A DNA stretch of 64,000 nucleotides from Acidicapsa acidisoli (lineage in GTDB: Bacteria; Acidobacteriota; Terriglobia; Terriglobales; Acidobacteriaceae): the NCBI RefSeq assembly GCF_025685625.1, contig NZ_JAGSYI010000001.1, positions 434,001 to 498,000 of the forward strand, written 5' to 3'. The first letter of the stretch is position 1. The number at the start of each line of letters is the position of its first letter. Under the pieces are notes generated by a model. It made no database searches. It was not told the origin of the DNA and worked only from the letters and a program-made list of their open reading frames with translations. Shown piece by piece: positions 7,456 to 16,129 of this stretch. A program made the position numbers and the translations under genes.

Positions 7456-10400
7456 ATAACAGCGAGAATAACAATCAGATGCAGATCTCCGACGAAGATT
7501 TGCTAAGGTTTCTGGATACACCTCCGCAACTTAGGAGTCTGCGGGAGCATTGTGAGTCTTCTGTATCAGAAACTCTCGTCTCTGATTGTCCAAACAATGA
7601 AAGTTATTTTGATTTAGCAGTAGGAGACATCGTGGGCAGCAAGGCCGACGAGTTACTGACCCATGCCGCTACATGTGTTCACTGTGGTGACGTACTTGCC
7701 AGAAGTCTGGGCGCGCTGGACGGGAACCCTAGTCGCGAAGAAACCTCCGCAATTGCCGAACTCGCAGCGGCTCGCACCGAATGGCAGGAGAAACTGGCGA
7801 GGGAGTTGGCGGCTACATCCGCGAAGAAGCGGCCGTTCCGTTTCCCGAGCAGCCGCTTTAACCGCTGGAACCGCTTGGTCGGCGGAACGGCCGTTGCAGC
7901 CGGACTGCTGCTGGCGGCGGGCGTATTTCTATGGCAGCATCGAGCCAATACTCCGGAGCACCAGCTCGCGATGGCTTACGAACAATCGCGAACGCTGGAG
8001 TTGCGGATTCCAGAGGCGCCCTATGCGGCCATGAGTTCTAGCGGCCACACGCGGGGTGCGCTGGCCGACCGTGAGTCTCCGCAGCTGCTGGACGCCAGGG
8101 CCAGGCTGGCTCGCGAACTGGAGCGCGCTCCGCAGGATACGCACTGGCTGGAGTTGCAGGCCAGGGCAGATGTGCTCGAAGAACGATATAGTTCGGCGAC
8201 GGATGTGCTGGACCGGCTAGTGGCTCAAGGGCCGGTAACGGCGGAACTGCTGGCTGATGCTGCGTCCGCTTATTATCAACGGGGTTTGGTCTCCGGCAGC
8301 GAACTGGACCGCTCGACGGCGCTCGAGTATCTGCGCCGCGCGGATGAACTTGCTCCGACGGACCCGGTGATCCTCTTTAATGAAGCGATTGTGATGGAAG
8401 ATCGCGGCCAGATGATGAACGCGGTGGAGGTTTGGAACCGCTATATTACGGTGGAACGCGACCCAAAATGGGCAGCCGAGGGAAAGCGCAAGCTCGCTGC
8501 TCTGGAACAAACGCTGAATCGGCTGAAGAGTCACGAAAGCCGGATCGACAAGATGCTGGCCACCCCGGAGGCCATGGATGCGCTGGCTGCCGATCCGCAG
8601 AAACTGGCGACGCTCGACGAGGAGCTTTCTACTTACGAACTCGATAAGTTGCTGCTGGCTGCGTATCCGCTGACAGCCGATGCTTCAAGCAACTCCCGGC
8701 AGGCGCGAGCTTCCCCTTGCTCTGAGAATTGTCTCGCAACACGTAGATTATTGAAAGCGGTCGCTTCTTCTTTAGAAATTCAGCATCACGACTCCTGGCT
8801 CACTGACTTAATTTCCCCTGACATCGAGAATCTGCCTCCTGCGGCGGCGAATACTTATATTCAAGCCCTTCGCGCGATAGGGACGGCTACGCGCAAAACT
8901 GAGACGGGCGAATCGATTGTGTCCCAGGAGCTCGCTGCACATGCGGGGAATTTATTTCAGCTATTGAGCGGCTTGGGCAAGGCCGATCCTGCGCTTGCTT
9001 CCGCTGCACGGGTTGGGGCAGAGCGGTCGGCGGCTGAATACATGATGACGCTTCAGGCACAGGTGAAGTTCAGGGAATGCCGTGACTATGCGCTTCAACT
9101 CCGCGCGAAATCGCCGGAGCGGCCTGAATCCAGCAGGCACCGCTGGATTCAAACCGTGAACCTGATCACGGAGAAGGTCTGCGACGATACTCCGGAAACT
9201 CAGCAGGCCGGTCGCCGTCTGCTGCTTAGGGCCTCTCGCATGGCTGAGGCCGACAAATACCGTCTATTGCAGGCACGAATCAGCATGAGGCAGGTAGACG
9301 AGGCACAGGACGCCGGGGACGATGAGTCGGCAGAACAGATCGCAGTGGCAACACTGCGCAGGTTATATGACGGCGATCCGCCGTCGTTTCGAATCACGAA
9401 TACGCTTAGTCCGCTCTGCTATCTCGAGGAAGACTCTCCTCGGCCCCATGTGTGGGTGCTGTGTAAGACCGAAGAAATGGGCTGGGCTGCACAGCTCGGG
9501 AATCACGCGACCGCAACCTTGTGGCGGATGGACCTGGCGCAAGCAGACATGCGCGTGGGTGCGATGCAGGCAGCAAAGAACCAGATGCGCCTGGCGCAGG
9601 AAGAGAGGACCGCATTAGGACCATCAAACCCCGTGTACCACCTCTTTACAGAACCAGAGATATTCCTTTCGGATTCACTCCTGGAACAGGGGGACTTGGC
9701 GGAAGCCGGGCATTATCTGGATCTGGCAGCGGCAGGTCTGAGTAACTACTCCGATAGTTGGGGACTGCGAACTTATGCCGCTTCCCGGGGACAACTGGAG
9801 TTGGCTCGCGGACACCTGGATAAGGCCGCCGAAACACTCGAAGCTGAAATCCGCAGTAGTGAAGGCAGAAATGTTCGTGGCGGAGACCAGACAACCGGCG
9901 CCGAATATGCTGCACTCGACCATGACCTGTACGCAGAGCTGGCTGCCACATGGCTGGCGCAGGGACGGTCGCCGGAGAGTGTGCTGGCGCTGTGGGAGCG
10001 CTTTCGCCTGCGGTCACGTGGCCTGCCGATCACACAATGCCCGGCTGGCACATTGGACTGTGAACTCCCCAGAGTGATCGAAGCGAGGCGAAAACTTGAG
10101 GACGATATCCTCACGGGACAGATTGTTCTGTTGGACCGGGTGCTTGTGTACCGGGTCGATAAGTCCGGAGTGATGTGGAGCACGAATCCCGTACGTCGCA
10201 AGGATGTGCTGGATGAAGCTCAGATGCTGGAGCGTGCGGTCAGTTCACCGTTTGCATCGCTGGCAACGACCGCGAAACTGGGCGCAAACCTGAGCAATGC
10301 CCTGCTCCCGACGCTGCCCGATGATCTGGCGGCCAACTCCTCGCTGCTCTTGGAGCCGGACCCGACGTTTCAGAATCTTTCCTGGCCAGTATTGCCGACT

Positions 10401-11189
10401 CGCACCGGACCTCTGGGATTGCGCTATCCTCTTGCCGAACTGCGGTCCATGCTGGCGGCGGAAGGGAATGATCATTCTCGTTCGCAGTCTAATTTGGAGC
10501 ACATGGATCGAGCGCTGGTGGTCGGCGCTTCGATGGCGGCGGGAGATACTTCGCCTTTACCTGAGGCTTTGACCGAAGCCAGAAATGTGAATCGGTTTCT
10601 TAAGTCGCCGGAGTTACTGCTGGGAGAGCAGGCAACCAACAACCATATCGCCGAGCGGATTGGTTCCGCTACCATATTTCACTTTGCCGGTCATGCGGTG
10701 CAAACCAGGAGCGGCACGGAGCTGTTATTAGCGGAAGATACACCGAACCAGGAAACTCCCTGGGTGGATGGGACATTCCTTCGGCAGCATCCTCCCCGCG
10801 CCTGCCGGCTCGCGGTGTTATCGGCCTGTTCGACAGGAAGCCGCGAAGCATCGTGGAAGCAGCCGCTGCAAGATATTGTCGAGACGCTAAGTTCGCTGGG
10901 CGTGCCGGCGGTCGTCGCCACGCGCTGGCAGATCGACTCCGAGGCGTCGGTGCCGTTCATGAATGCCTTCTACACGAGCCTCGCTCAAGGAAACTCTGTA
11001 GCCGTGGCGCTGACTTCTGCGAGGAGAGTACAATCCGGTCAATCTCTCTATAACAACCCATATTACTGGGGCGCTTACTACGTCACCGGTAAGGAGAGTA
11101 TCCGTACGATTGGAGAGTTAAATGCCCGATCAAAAGAAAGCAAAGAAGCCTGGAAAAGGCAAGTCCAGCGCAGAGGGCGTCCTGCTTGA
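7452..11189 (+). CDS. anti-sigma-like zinc motif / TM / TPR / CHAT protease protein
   Basis: A 1245-residue multidomain protein. Residues 71-78 hold H-x3-C-x2-C (HAATCVHC), the zinc anti-sigma signature. A basic stretch (RFNRWNR, 135-141) precedes a single transmembrane helix at about 142-161, predicting a cytoplasmic N-terminus and a periplasmic remainder. Residues ~200-870 are helical with TPR-like repeats (for example LEYLRRADELAPTDPVILFNEAIV). The C-terminal ~280 residues are a CHAT peptidase: the catalytic pair is probably H1081 (FHFAGHA) and C1126 (LSACSTG), with VVATRWQIDS and YNNPYYWGAYY following. It is translationally coupled to the upstream sigma factor and overlaps the next gene by 68 nt. 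Proteolytic control of the sigma factor or of a periplasmic substrate is inferred. Confidence 0.88.
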   Translation: MNNSENNNQMQISDEDLLRFLDTPPQLRSLREHCESSVSETLVSDCPNNESYFDLAVGDIVGSKADELLTHAATCVHCGDVLARSLGALDGNPSREETSAIAELAAARTEWQEKLARELAATSAKKRPFRFPSSRFNRWNRLVGGTAVAAGLLLAAGVFLWQHRANTPEHQLAMAYEQSRTLELRIPEAPYAAMSSSGHTRGALADRESPQLLDARARLARELERAPQDTHWLELQARADVLEERYSSATDVLDRLVAQGPVTAELLADAASAYYQRGLVSGSELDRSTALEYLRRADELAPTDPVILFNEAIVMEDRGQMMNAVEVWNRYITVERDPKWAAEGKRKLAALEQTLNRLKSHESRIDKMLATPEAMDALAADPQKLATLDEELSTYELDKLLLAAYPLTADASSNSRQARASPCSENCLATRRLLKAVASSLEIQHHDSWLTDLISPDIENLPPAAANTYIQALRAIGTATRKTETGESIVSQELAAHAGNLFQLLSGLGKADPALASAARVGAERSAAEYMMTLQAQVKFRECRDYALQLRAKSPERPESSRHRWIQTVNLITEKVCDDTPETQQAGRRLLLRASRMAEADKYRLLQARISMRQVDEAQDAGDDESAEQIAVATLRRLYDGDPPSFRITNTLSPLCYLEEDSPRPHVWVLCKTEEMGWAAQLGNHATATLWRMDLAQADMRVGAMQAAKNQMRLAQEERTALGPSNPVYHLFTEPEIFLSDSLLEQGDLAEAGHYLDLAAAGLSNYSDSWGLRTYAASRGQLELARGHLDKAAETLEAEIRSSEGRNVRGGDQTTGAEYAALDHDLYAELAATWLAQGRSPESVLALWERFRLRSRGLPITQCPAGTLDCELPRVIEARRKLEDDILTGQIVLLDRVLVYRVDKSGVMWSTNPVRRKDVLDEAQMLERAVSSPFASLATTAKLGANLSNALLPTLPDDLAANSSLLLEPDPTFQNLSWPVLPTRTGPLGLRYPLAELRSMLAAEGNDHSRSQSNLEHMDRALVVGASMAAGDTSPLPEALTEARNVNRFLKSPELLLGEQATNNHIAERIGSATIFHFAGHAVQTRSGTELLLAEDTPNQETPWVDGTFLRQHPPRACRLAVLSACSTGSREASWKQPLQDIVETLSSLGVPAVVATRWQIDSEASVPFMNAFYTSLAQGNSVAVALTSARRVQSGQSLYNNPYYWGAYYVTGKESIRTIGELNARSKESKEAWKRQVQRRGRPA

Positions 11190-11913
11190 TGTTGTATTTG
11201 GTGGTCCCCTTCTGTTTGTTCCCGCTGTAACTGACAATAATGTAACAGGCGTTGAAGTTTACTCGCCTTGCAATGGCCACCCGGTCGGGGCTGTGTTTTT
11301 GCCCGGTGTCTGGTTTTCGGATGCCGAGTTGCAGGACCCGAAGTGCGAGCGTTGGCCGGAACCGGAAAGCTTCTCTCTGCTCGACTCCCATAGCTACACG
11401 ATCGACCTGAAACAGGAGTTAGCCAGGAAGGGCAATGACGGCGCGTTTCCGGTCTCGTCCATCCCCGATACCAATCACAAGATACGGCCAGGGCGTAAGT
11501 TGAGCCATGAGTGGAGTATCCATATCGCGGTCAATGGCCAGATGTCCAATTGGACATCTCCCTGCCTGGCAGACGTGAAACCTGGGCTGTTCCATGGGTC
11601 CGATTCACCGACAACTTCAAAAGTCGCTCTGACTCACCGGCTGACTTATACAGGAGTGACAGGAGCCGAGTTCTGCGGTGTGTCGACGGAGGCCAAGGAG
11701 TATTTGAAAGCGAATATCTCCAAGGGCGGGACTCTGATCGTTCTCGGGGAGCTCCCATATCACTCAACACTGGCTCATGAGCGGCAGGCGATTGATGCCC
11801 TTGCGAAGCTGGCGGGGCTCGACTTGCGCCTGCTGGCGACAACTCCCACGCCAAAAGCGACCAAAGTGATGTCCCATGTCGACCCCTGTTACCACTCCAT
11901 TGTCGTGGCCTGA
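11122..11913 (+). CDS. hypothetical protein coupled to the CHAT protease gene
   Basis: A 263-residue protein of unknown function. Its ATG lies 68 nt inside the end of the CHAT gene and follows GGAGAG at about 11112, so it is genuinely overlapping and translationally coupled. The first ~17 residues are strongly basic (KKAKKPGKGK) and probably flexible. The rest is globular and beta-rich, with LLDVVFGGPLLFVP, YSPCNGHPVGAVFLPG, IHIAVNG and HRLTYTG motifs, and has no membrane span or Sec signal. Its fixed position behind a CHAT protease makes it a candidate substrate, effector or inhibitor, but no sequence feature proves this. Confidence 0.8.
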   Translation: MPDQKKAKKPGKGKSSAEGVLLDVVFGGPLLFVPAVTDNNVTGVEVYSPCNGHPVGAVFLPGVWFSDAELQDPKCERWPEPESFSLLDSHSYTIDLKQELARKGNDGAFPVSSIPDTNHKIRPGRKLSHEWSIHIAVNGQMSNWTSPCLADVKPGLFHGSDSPTTSKVALTHRLTYTGVTGAEFCGVSTEAKEYLKANISKGGTLIVLGELPYHSTLAHERQAIDALAKLAGLDLRLLATTPTPKATKVMSHVDPCYHSIVVA

Positions 11914-12014
11914 AACATCTCAGGTGCTGGCCTTTTGCTGGCAGTGAAGTCTACAGAATGGCGGAGCTGGGCACGAATCCTCCCCTCTCAGCTCTCGGCT
12001 CGTCTGCGGCGACT

Positions 12015-12512
12015 CTACGTGCCAGCCTTCGACGGCTTCCACTGGAGCAGAAAGTTGGTGACGGCGCTCGATTCCATGCGGCGCATGGGGCCGAACTCCG
12101 TATTGCGCTGGCTGTAGAGCAGCTTCCCATGCTCATCGAGAACGGCAAGAGCCGGAACGCCCTTATCCATCGGCACCTGGTAACGCTCTGCGATCTTCAG
12201 ATTCTGGTCTCTCATACCAATATTGATGCGAACGAGGACGTAGTTGGCGTCGAGGAGGGGTTTGTTGATTGGGTCATGGAAATATACGTCCAATACCTGG
12301 CAATCGATACACCAGTTACCGCCGAAGTCGAGAATAACTCGTTTGTGATGAGCGGCCGCGGTCCGAAGCGCGGTAGCCAGGTCGATTCTCGCCTGCTCGG
12401 GAGCGGGATAGATTTCGCGTTCGGCACGGCATGGAATTGCGAGGATGGCCAGCAAAACCGCAGTTAAAGCTATCCAGGAAGGGAAACGAAGGAGCTTACG
12501 TAGATAAGACAC
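12015..12512 (-). CDS. exported thioredoxin-fold protein
   Basis: A 165-residue protein with a Sec signal peptide (hydrophobic residues ~13-28, cleavage near CRA-ER). The mature part has a thioredoxin fold with the redox motif WCIDC (GGNWCIDCQVLD), where the CxxC pair is typical of thioredoxin_7/DUF255-like proteins, followed by the conserved GVPALAVLDEHGK segment carrying the cis-proline. It is predicted to act as a periplasmic thiol-disulfide protein. It could supply electrons to the Tat-exported MsrB upstream, but this is a guess. The gene stands alone, convergent with the CHAT operon and divergent from the next gene. Confidence 0.8.
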   Translation of the reverse strand: MSYLRKLLRFPSWIALTAVLLAILAIPCRAEREIYPAPEQARIDLATALRTAAAHHKRVILDFGGNWCIDCQVLDVYFHDPINKPLLDANYVLVRINIGMRDQNLKIAERYQVPMDKGVPALAVLDEHGKLLYSQRNTEFGPMRRMESSAVTNFLLQWKPSKAGT

Positions 12513-12616
12513 GGGGAAAAGAACCTCAATGTCTGATTTTTAGCGCGAATGAAACGAAGATGCAAGACATAGGCAAGCTTTTGGGAGTATTCTCCCCGAA
12601 GAGTTAAGCTAGAGAC

Positions 12617-13066
12617 GTGGCGACTGAGATAAAAACCGTGCGCAAGCAATTGGAAGAGGCCACATTTGCCGACCTCGACGCGATGATGGCGGCCTATGCA
12701 GCAGCGGCTGTTACGATAGCCTGCGAAGTTTTTCGCCAGCGCCTGGATTACAACTCGGATTCGATGGTTGCTTTTGAAGCAGTGTTATCGGAATTATCAG
12801 AAAAAACTGAGTTGGATTACGACTTCGAGGTAAAGTTGTGGGGCAGTTACCTGGGTGAAGTTCTACGCAGACGCTATGCCGGCGGGTGGGAGATGACCCA
12901 ATATCCCGGAGGTGTAGCGGCAGTACCGGCGGTCGAGGTTCGCGGTTCGCGGCTGTTTCCGCTGATGAAGGTCTACCGGCGGATCACGATGGGGGACTCG
13001 GAGAGCATTGCAGCTTTTTTTGATATGGTCACGGAGCGGCTGGGCAGGCCGGCGCAGGTAAATTAG
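12617..13066 (+). CDS. hypothetical protein
   Basis: A 149-residue soluble protein starting with GTG at 12617, with no strong ribosome site. It is helical in the first half (residues 1-75) with LWGSYLGEVLRRRYAGGWEMTQYPGG in the middle, a pattern seen in small bacterial proteins of unknown function (DUF3806-like). There is no signal peptide and no catalytic motif I recognise. It is separated from the divergent thioredoxin-like gene by about 100 bp and stands alone. Confidence 0.65.
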   Translation: MATEIKTVRKQLEEATFADLDAMMAAYAAAAVTIACEVFRQRLDYNSDSMVAFEAVLSELSEKTELDYDFEVKLWGSYLGEVLRRRYAGGWEMTQYPGGVAAVPAVEVRGSRLFPLMKVYRRITMGDSESIAAFFDMVTERLGRPAQVN

Positions 13067-13265
13067 CGTAATCCCTTGCGATCCTTGCAATCCGAAATCC
13101 TCGCTTCGGCGTACTCGGAATGTCAGATGATTGTCACGCTCAGCCGTTGATCCCGCCAAGTCAACCTTGATTGTGCGACAATAAATTTTGGAAGGCTGTC
13201 GCGCGGGATTCTCTTGTGAGAGGTTCTCGAATGCGAGGCGGAGACCACTCCGCGGAGGAACTATT

Positions 13266-13499
13266 ATGGGTGAGCTATTTCAACCGACCCACCTGCTGGT
13301 GATTGGATTGATCGTTTTTGTGCTGTTTGGCGCCAAGCGCCTGCCAGAACTGGGCAAGGGACTGGGTGAGGGGCTGAAGGGCTTCAAGGATGGAATCAAG
13401 AGCGGTGGCGAACCGACACCGATCGCGCAGCAGCAGAACGTGGCTCCCGCACAGCCCAAGGCTGAGCCGGTCGAGCAGAAGCAAACTCCGGTAGCTTAG
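13266..13499 (+). CDS. tatA: twin-arginine translocase subunit TatA/TatE
   Basis: A 77-residue TatA-family protein: a short N-terminal transmembrane helix (HLLVIGLIVFVLFGAKRLPE) with the FGxxxLP hinge, then an amphipathic helix (LGKGLGEGLKGFKDGIK), then a Pro/Gln/Ala-rich tail. TatA forms the pore-like component of the Tat exporter for folded proteins in the inner membrane. ATG at 13266 follows GCGGAGGAAC. No tatB or tatC lies nearby, so this is a detached tatA, common outside the enterobacteria. At least one Tat client (msrB) lies in this window. Confidence 0.93.
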   Translation: MGELFQPTHLLVIGLIVFVLFGAKRLPELGKGLGEGLKGFKDGIKSGGEPTPIAQQQNVAPAQPKAEPVEQKQTPVA

Positions 13500-13646
13500 A
13501 TTCTCCAGACTTTCGGGGTGTAAGCCTGTCATAGATTTCGGCGATTACGGCCGAGCCCCGATTGCAAATGGGATTGGATTGCCTCCTAATAGGCCTTAGG
13601 ACGGGTTTCAAAACAGGAAACCAGGGCCGAATTCCTCCTTCGTCAG

Positions 13647-14579
13647 CTATAAACTCAATAAAACAACCGATGCCAAGGCTACAACCATGCCCAGAGCTTG
13701 CCTTCCGGTAGGCCGTTCGCGCAGAACCACGGCTGCCAGCAGAATGGTGAAGCCGGGATAGAGCGAAGAGACCATTGCGGCCAGATCAAGCCGCCCGGTG
13801 TGCGCGGCCAATGTGTAGCCGAGATTTCCCATAGTGTCGAGGATCCCGGCGAGGATGCCTATCCTCCAGAATCCACTGCGGATGCGGCTGCCGGGAATTC
13901 GACTTTCTGGGTTTCGCTTCTCGATCTGGCCACCGGTTTCGCCCGGGGTTTGCCGCGGCCAGACAAAAGCCAGAATTGCAGCCATGCCCAGCACTCCGCC
14001 GATGCGCGCTGAAGTGAGCGCCCACAGAACGCCGTCATTGGCTGCGAGTTTGAACAGAATGAGTTGCAGGCCAAAGCCCGCGCCAGAGATGGCTCCCAGA
14101 AAAAGGGCGAGCGGGGGCGTGTTGTGACCGGGCGAATGGCTGCCGGAATAACAGACGAGCCAGATGGCCACGCCGCCCAGAACCAGACCTGCCAGAGCCT
14201 TAGGCGCGGGTAGGCCCTCGCTCCACAATCCATACAGAACCGGCACCAGCGCCGTGAGCAGGCCCGTGAGAGCGGCGGTAAGCCCCATCGCGCCCATTGC
14301 CAGAGCGCGGTAGAAAAGAACCAGCGCGAGCGAGCCCTCAATGCCGCCGATCGCGCCTTCCAGGAATTCCGTTCGGTGCGGAAGGGCAAAATGGCCAAGC
14401 CCGCACCAGACCAAAAGGAGTAAGAGCGTGACGAGATGGCCCGAGGCGACAACAAGCATCGCCGGATGGCGACGTGCGCCGATGCCACCCGCGAAGTCCG
14501 AGCCACCCCAGGTGGTGGCTGCCGCCAGTCCCAAGCTCACCGAAGCGATGGAACTGGCGGGCGATCCGGATACGGGCAC
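13647..14579 (-). CDS. EamA/DMT-family transporter
   Basis: A 310-residue integral membrane protein with about ten transmembrane helices arranged as two EamA repeats (around residues 14-145 and 158-308). Recognisable features are the N-terminal WGGSDFAGG, the first-repeat end LYGLWSEGLP and the second-repeat SSLYPGFTILLAAVVLRERPTGRQALG, which matches the conserved EamA C-terminal block. It probably exports small metabolites; the substrate is unknown. A charged loop of about 20 residues (GGQIEKRNPESRIPGSRIRS) sits between helices. It starts at GTG 14579, just after the stop of the VWFA gene on the same strand, so the two are probably cotranscribed. Confidence 0.88.
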   Translation of the reverse strand: MPVSGSPASSIASVSLGLAAATTWGGSDFAGGIGARRHPAMLVVASGHLVTLLLLLVWCGLGHFALPHRTEFLEGAIGGIEGSLALVLFYRALAMGAMGLTAALTGLLTALVPVLYGLWSEGLPAPKALAGLVLGGVAIWLVCYSGSHSPGHNTPPLALFLGAISGAGFGLQLILFKLAANDGVLWALTSARIGGVLGMAAILAFVWPRQTPGETGGQIEKRNPESRIPGSRIRSGFWRIGILAGILDTMGNLGYTLAAHTGRLDLAAMVSSLYPGFTILLAAVVLRERPTGRQALGMVVALASVVLLSL

Positions 14580-14581
14580 CC

Positions 14582-15946
14582 CTAGCGGACGTCCTGCGCG
14601 GAGGGGTAGTAGCCGGGCTTGGCCGTGACTTCAATTTCCTTGCTCGGCCTGTCTACGCGCACGTCGATAGCGCGATATTTGTTGTCAATGAACGGCTCAT
14701 GACTGTAATAGACGATGGTGTACTGGGTGCGCGCCTCTTCGGCGATGTGCTGGTAGCTCTTCTCGATTCCGTTCACGCCTTTTTCAGCGTCGAGACTTCC
14801 ACCGGTTGCCTGGGTGTACCGGGGAAGAACGTTGTCGTTCATCTGGAATGGAATATGGAAGCGGCTCACATAGCCCTCACCCCAGCGCGCCGAGTCACCG
14901 ACCAGCGTGGCGTAGACTTCGATCTTGTTGGTCTGCAGGTACTTGATGACTTCTTTCGTGGTGGCTTTGCTGCCATATTCCTTGCCGTCGGAGACGACGT
15001 AAATGATACGGCGGTGCCCCGAAGGGCGTGTGGAGAGTTCGGTTGCTGCGCGCAGGATAGCGTCATTGAGGGCGTGAATCTCTTTGACTGGATTCATTTC
15101 CATGCCGCCGGCGCTGTGACCCACCTGGAGATTGGGATCGACGCAACTGCCGTTTGCAGTAATGGAGCAGCCGGCCAGCGCGCCCCCTGTGACGGGAACG
15201 AGCTCTTCTCTGCCCGTAGCCTTGTTCAGCGCGAGAACGGCCTCAAGACGCTTGCTCTGAGCGCCAGTGAAGCCGGTAAGTTCCTTTGGGCTGGGGCCAT
15301 TGTAGGAAAAAAGCGCCACTTCGTCGTAGGGGGTGAGCGCGCCTTGTATGGATCCCAGAGAGTCGTTGACCTTGGCCATGGTGTCCTCGGTCAGACTCTG
15401 ATCGATGACAAATGCAACGGAGAGCGGGTAGGGATCGACCGAAAATACCTGGATGCGTTGCGGCTGATTGTTCTCAAAGATGCGGAAATCCCGATACGTG
15501 AGGCCGGGAACGAGGTGCCCCTTGGAGTCCTTGACGGTGACCGGCACTTCGACCGCGTTGGTGTAACTGCGAATGATGGTGGTAATGGCCTCGGGGCCGG
15601 TGTTGGTCGGAGGAATGATCGGCGGTGTTTTCTGAACGTCGTCTGCCGGCGGCTGCGTGGGCCTCGTTGCTTGAGGCGGCGCATTGTCTGGATCAGACGT
15701 TGAAGAGGTAGCGGGCGACGGGGCCGGGTTCGCTTCCGTCTCCTGGGAGCCAAGGCCGGGGGTGATCTGGCTCTTGACGTCCGACATCGGGGCTGGGGCC
15801 TGTGGGGCGGGCGCGTCCGGAACCGGAGCCTGCGCCGGTGGTTGCGACGACTGAGCCTGAAGAGAAACAGGGACTTGCGCGAGAATGAATGCCAATGGCA
15901 TTTCAAGAACCAGGGCGCAAGAAATTCGTGTCAAACGACGATTCAC
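14582..15946 (-). CDS. secreted VWFA-related protein (acidobacterial type)
   Basis: A 454-residue exported protein. A signal peptide (RISCALVLEMPLAFILAQ to LQAQ) is followed by ~110 residues very rich in Pro, Ala, Ser and Gln, then the domain typical of acidobacterial VWFA-related proteins: VPVTVKDSKGHLVPGLTYRDFRIFE, then a von Willebrand A fold. The MIDAS motif is degenerate (DQSLT in place of DxSxS), so metal binding may be altered. The GTG start at 15946 follows AAGGAAG with good spacing and is preferred to an ATG at 15994. It faces a second VWFA gene divergently. Adhesion or matrix binding is assumed from the domain; the specific role is unknown. Confidence 0.85.
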   Translation of the reverse strand: MNRRLTRISCALVLEMPLAFILAQVPVSLQAQSSQPPAQAPVPDAPAPQAPAPMSDVKSQITPGLGSQETEANPAPSPATSSTSDPDNAPPQATRPTQPPADDVQKTPPIIPPTNTGPEAITTIIRSYTNAVEVPVTVKDSKGHLVPGLTYRDFRIFENNQPQRIQVFSVDPYPLSVAFVIDQSLTEDTMAKVNDSLGSIQGALTPYDEVALFSYNGPSPKELTGFTGAQSKRLEAVLALNKATGREELVPVTGGALAGCSITANGSCVDPNLQVGHSAGGMEMNPVKEIHALNDAILRAATELSTRPSGHRRIIYVVSDGKEYGSKATTKEVIKYLQTNKIEVYATLVGDSARWGEGYVSRFHIPFQMNDNVLPRYTQATGGSLDAEKGVNGIEKSYQHIAEEARTQYTIVYYSHEPFIDNKYRAIDVRVDRPSKEIEVTAKPGYYPSAQDVR

Positions 15947-16129
15947 AGAGCTTCCTTTTTCCGCAGAGACGCTGCGGCTCACAGATGGTGCCAACGATGC
16001 TGCCTGCCGACCGGAACTGCCGAACAGGAATTTCCCGGCTGCATTGGTCAGATTATCAGACGCGGCAAATTGCTGCTGGTCTCAAAAGCGGTGCAAAAGC
16101 TTCGGATATGCTTCCCATGAGGGCCTAAA

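Noticed and set aside
14474-15703. 409-codon open frame on the plus strand opposite the VWFA gene
   Set aside because: It is antisense to a clear coding gene with a signal peptide and a VWFA domain; long antisense frames are common in GC-rich DNA.
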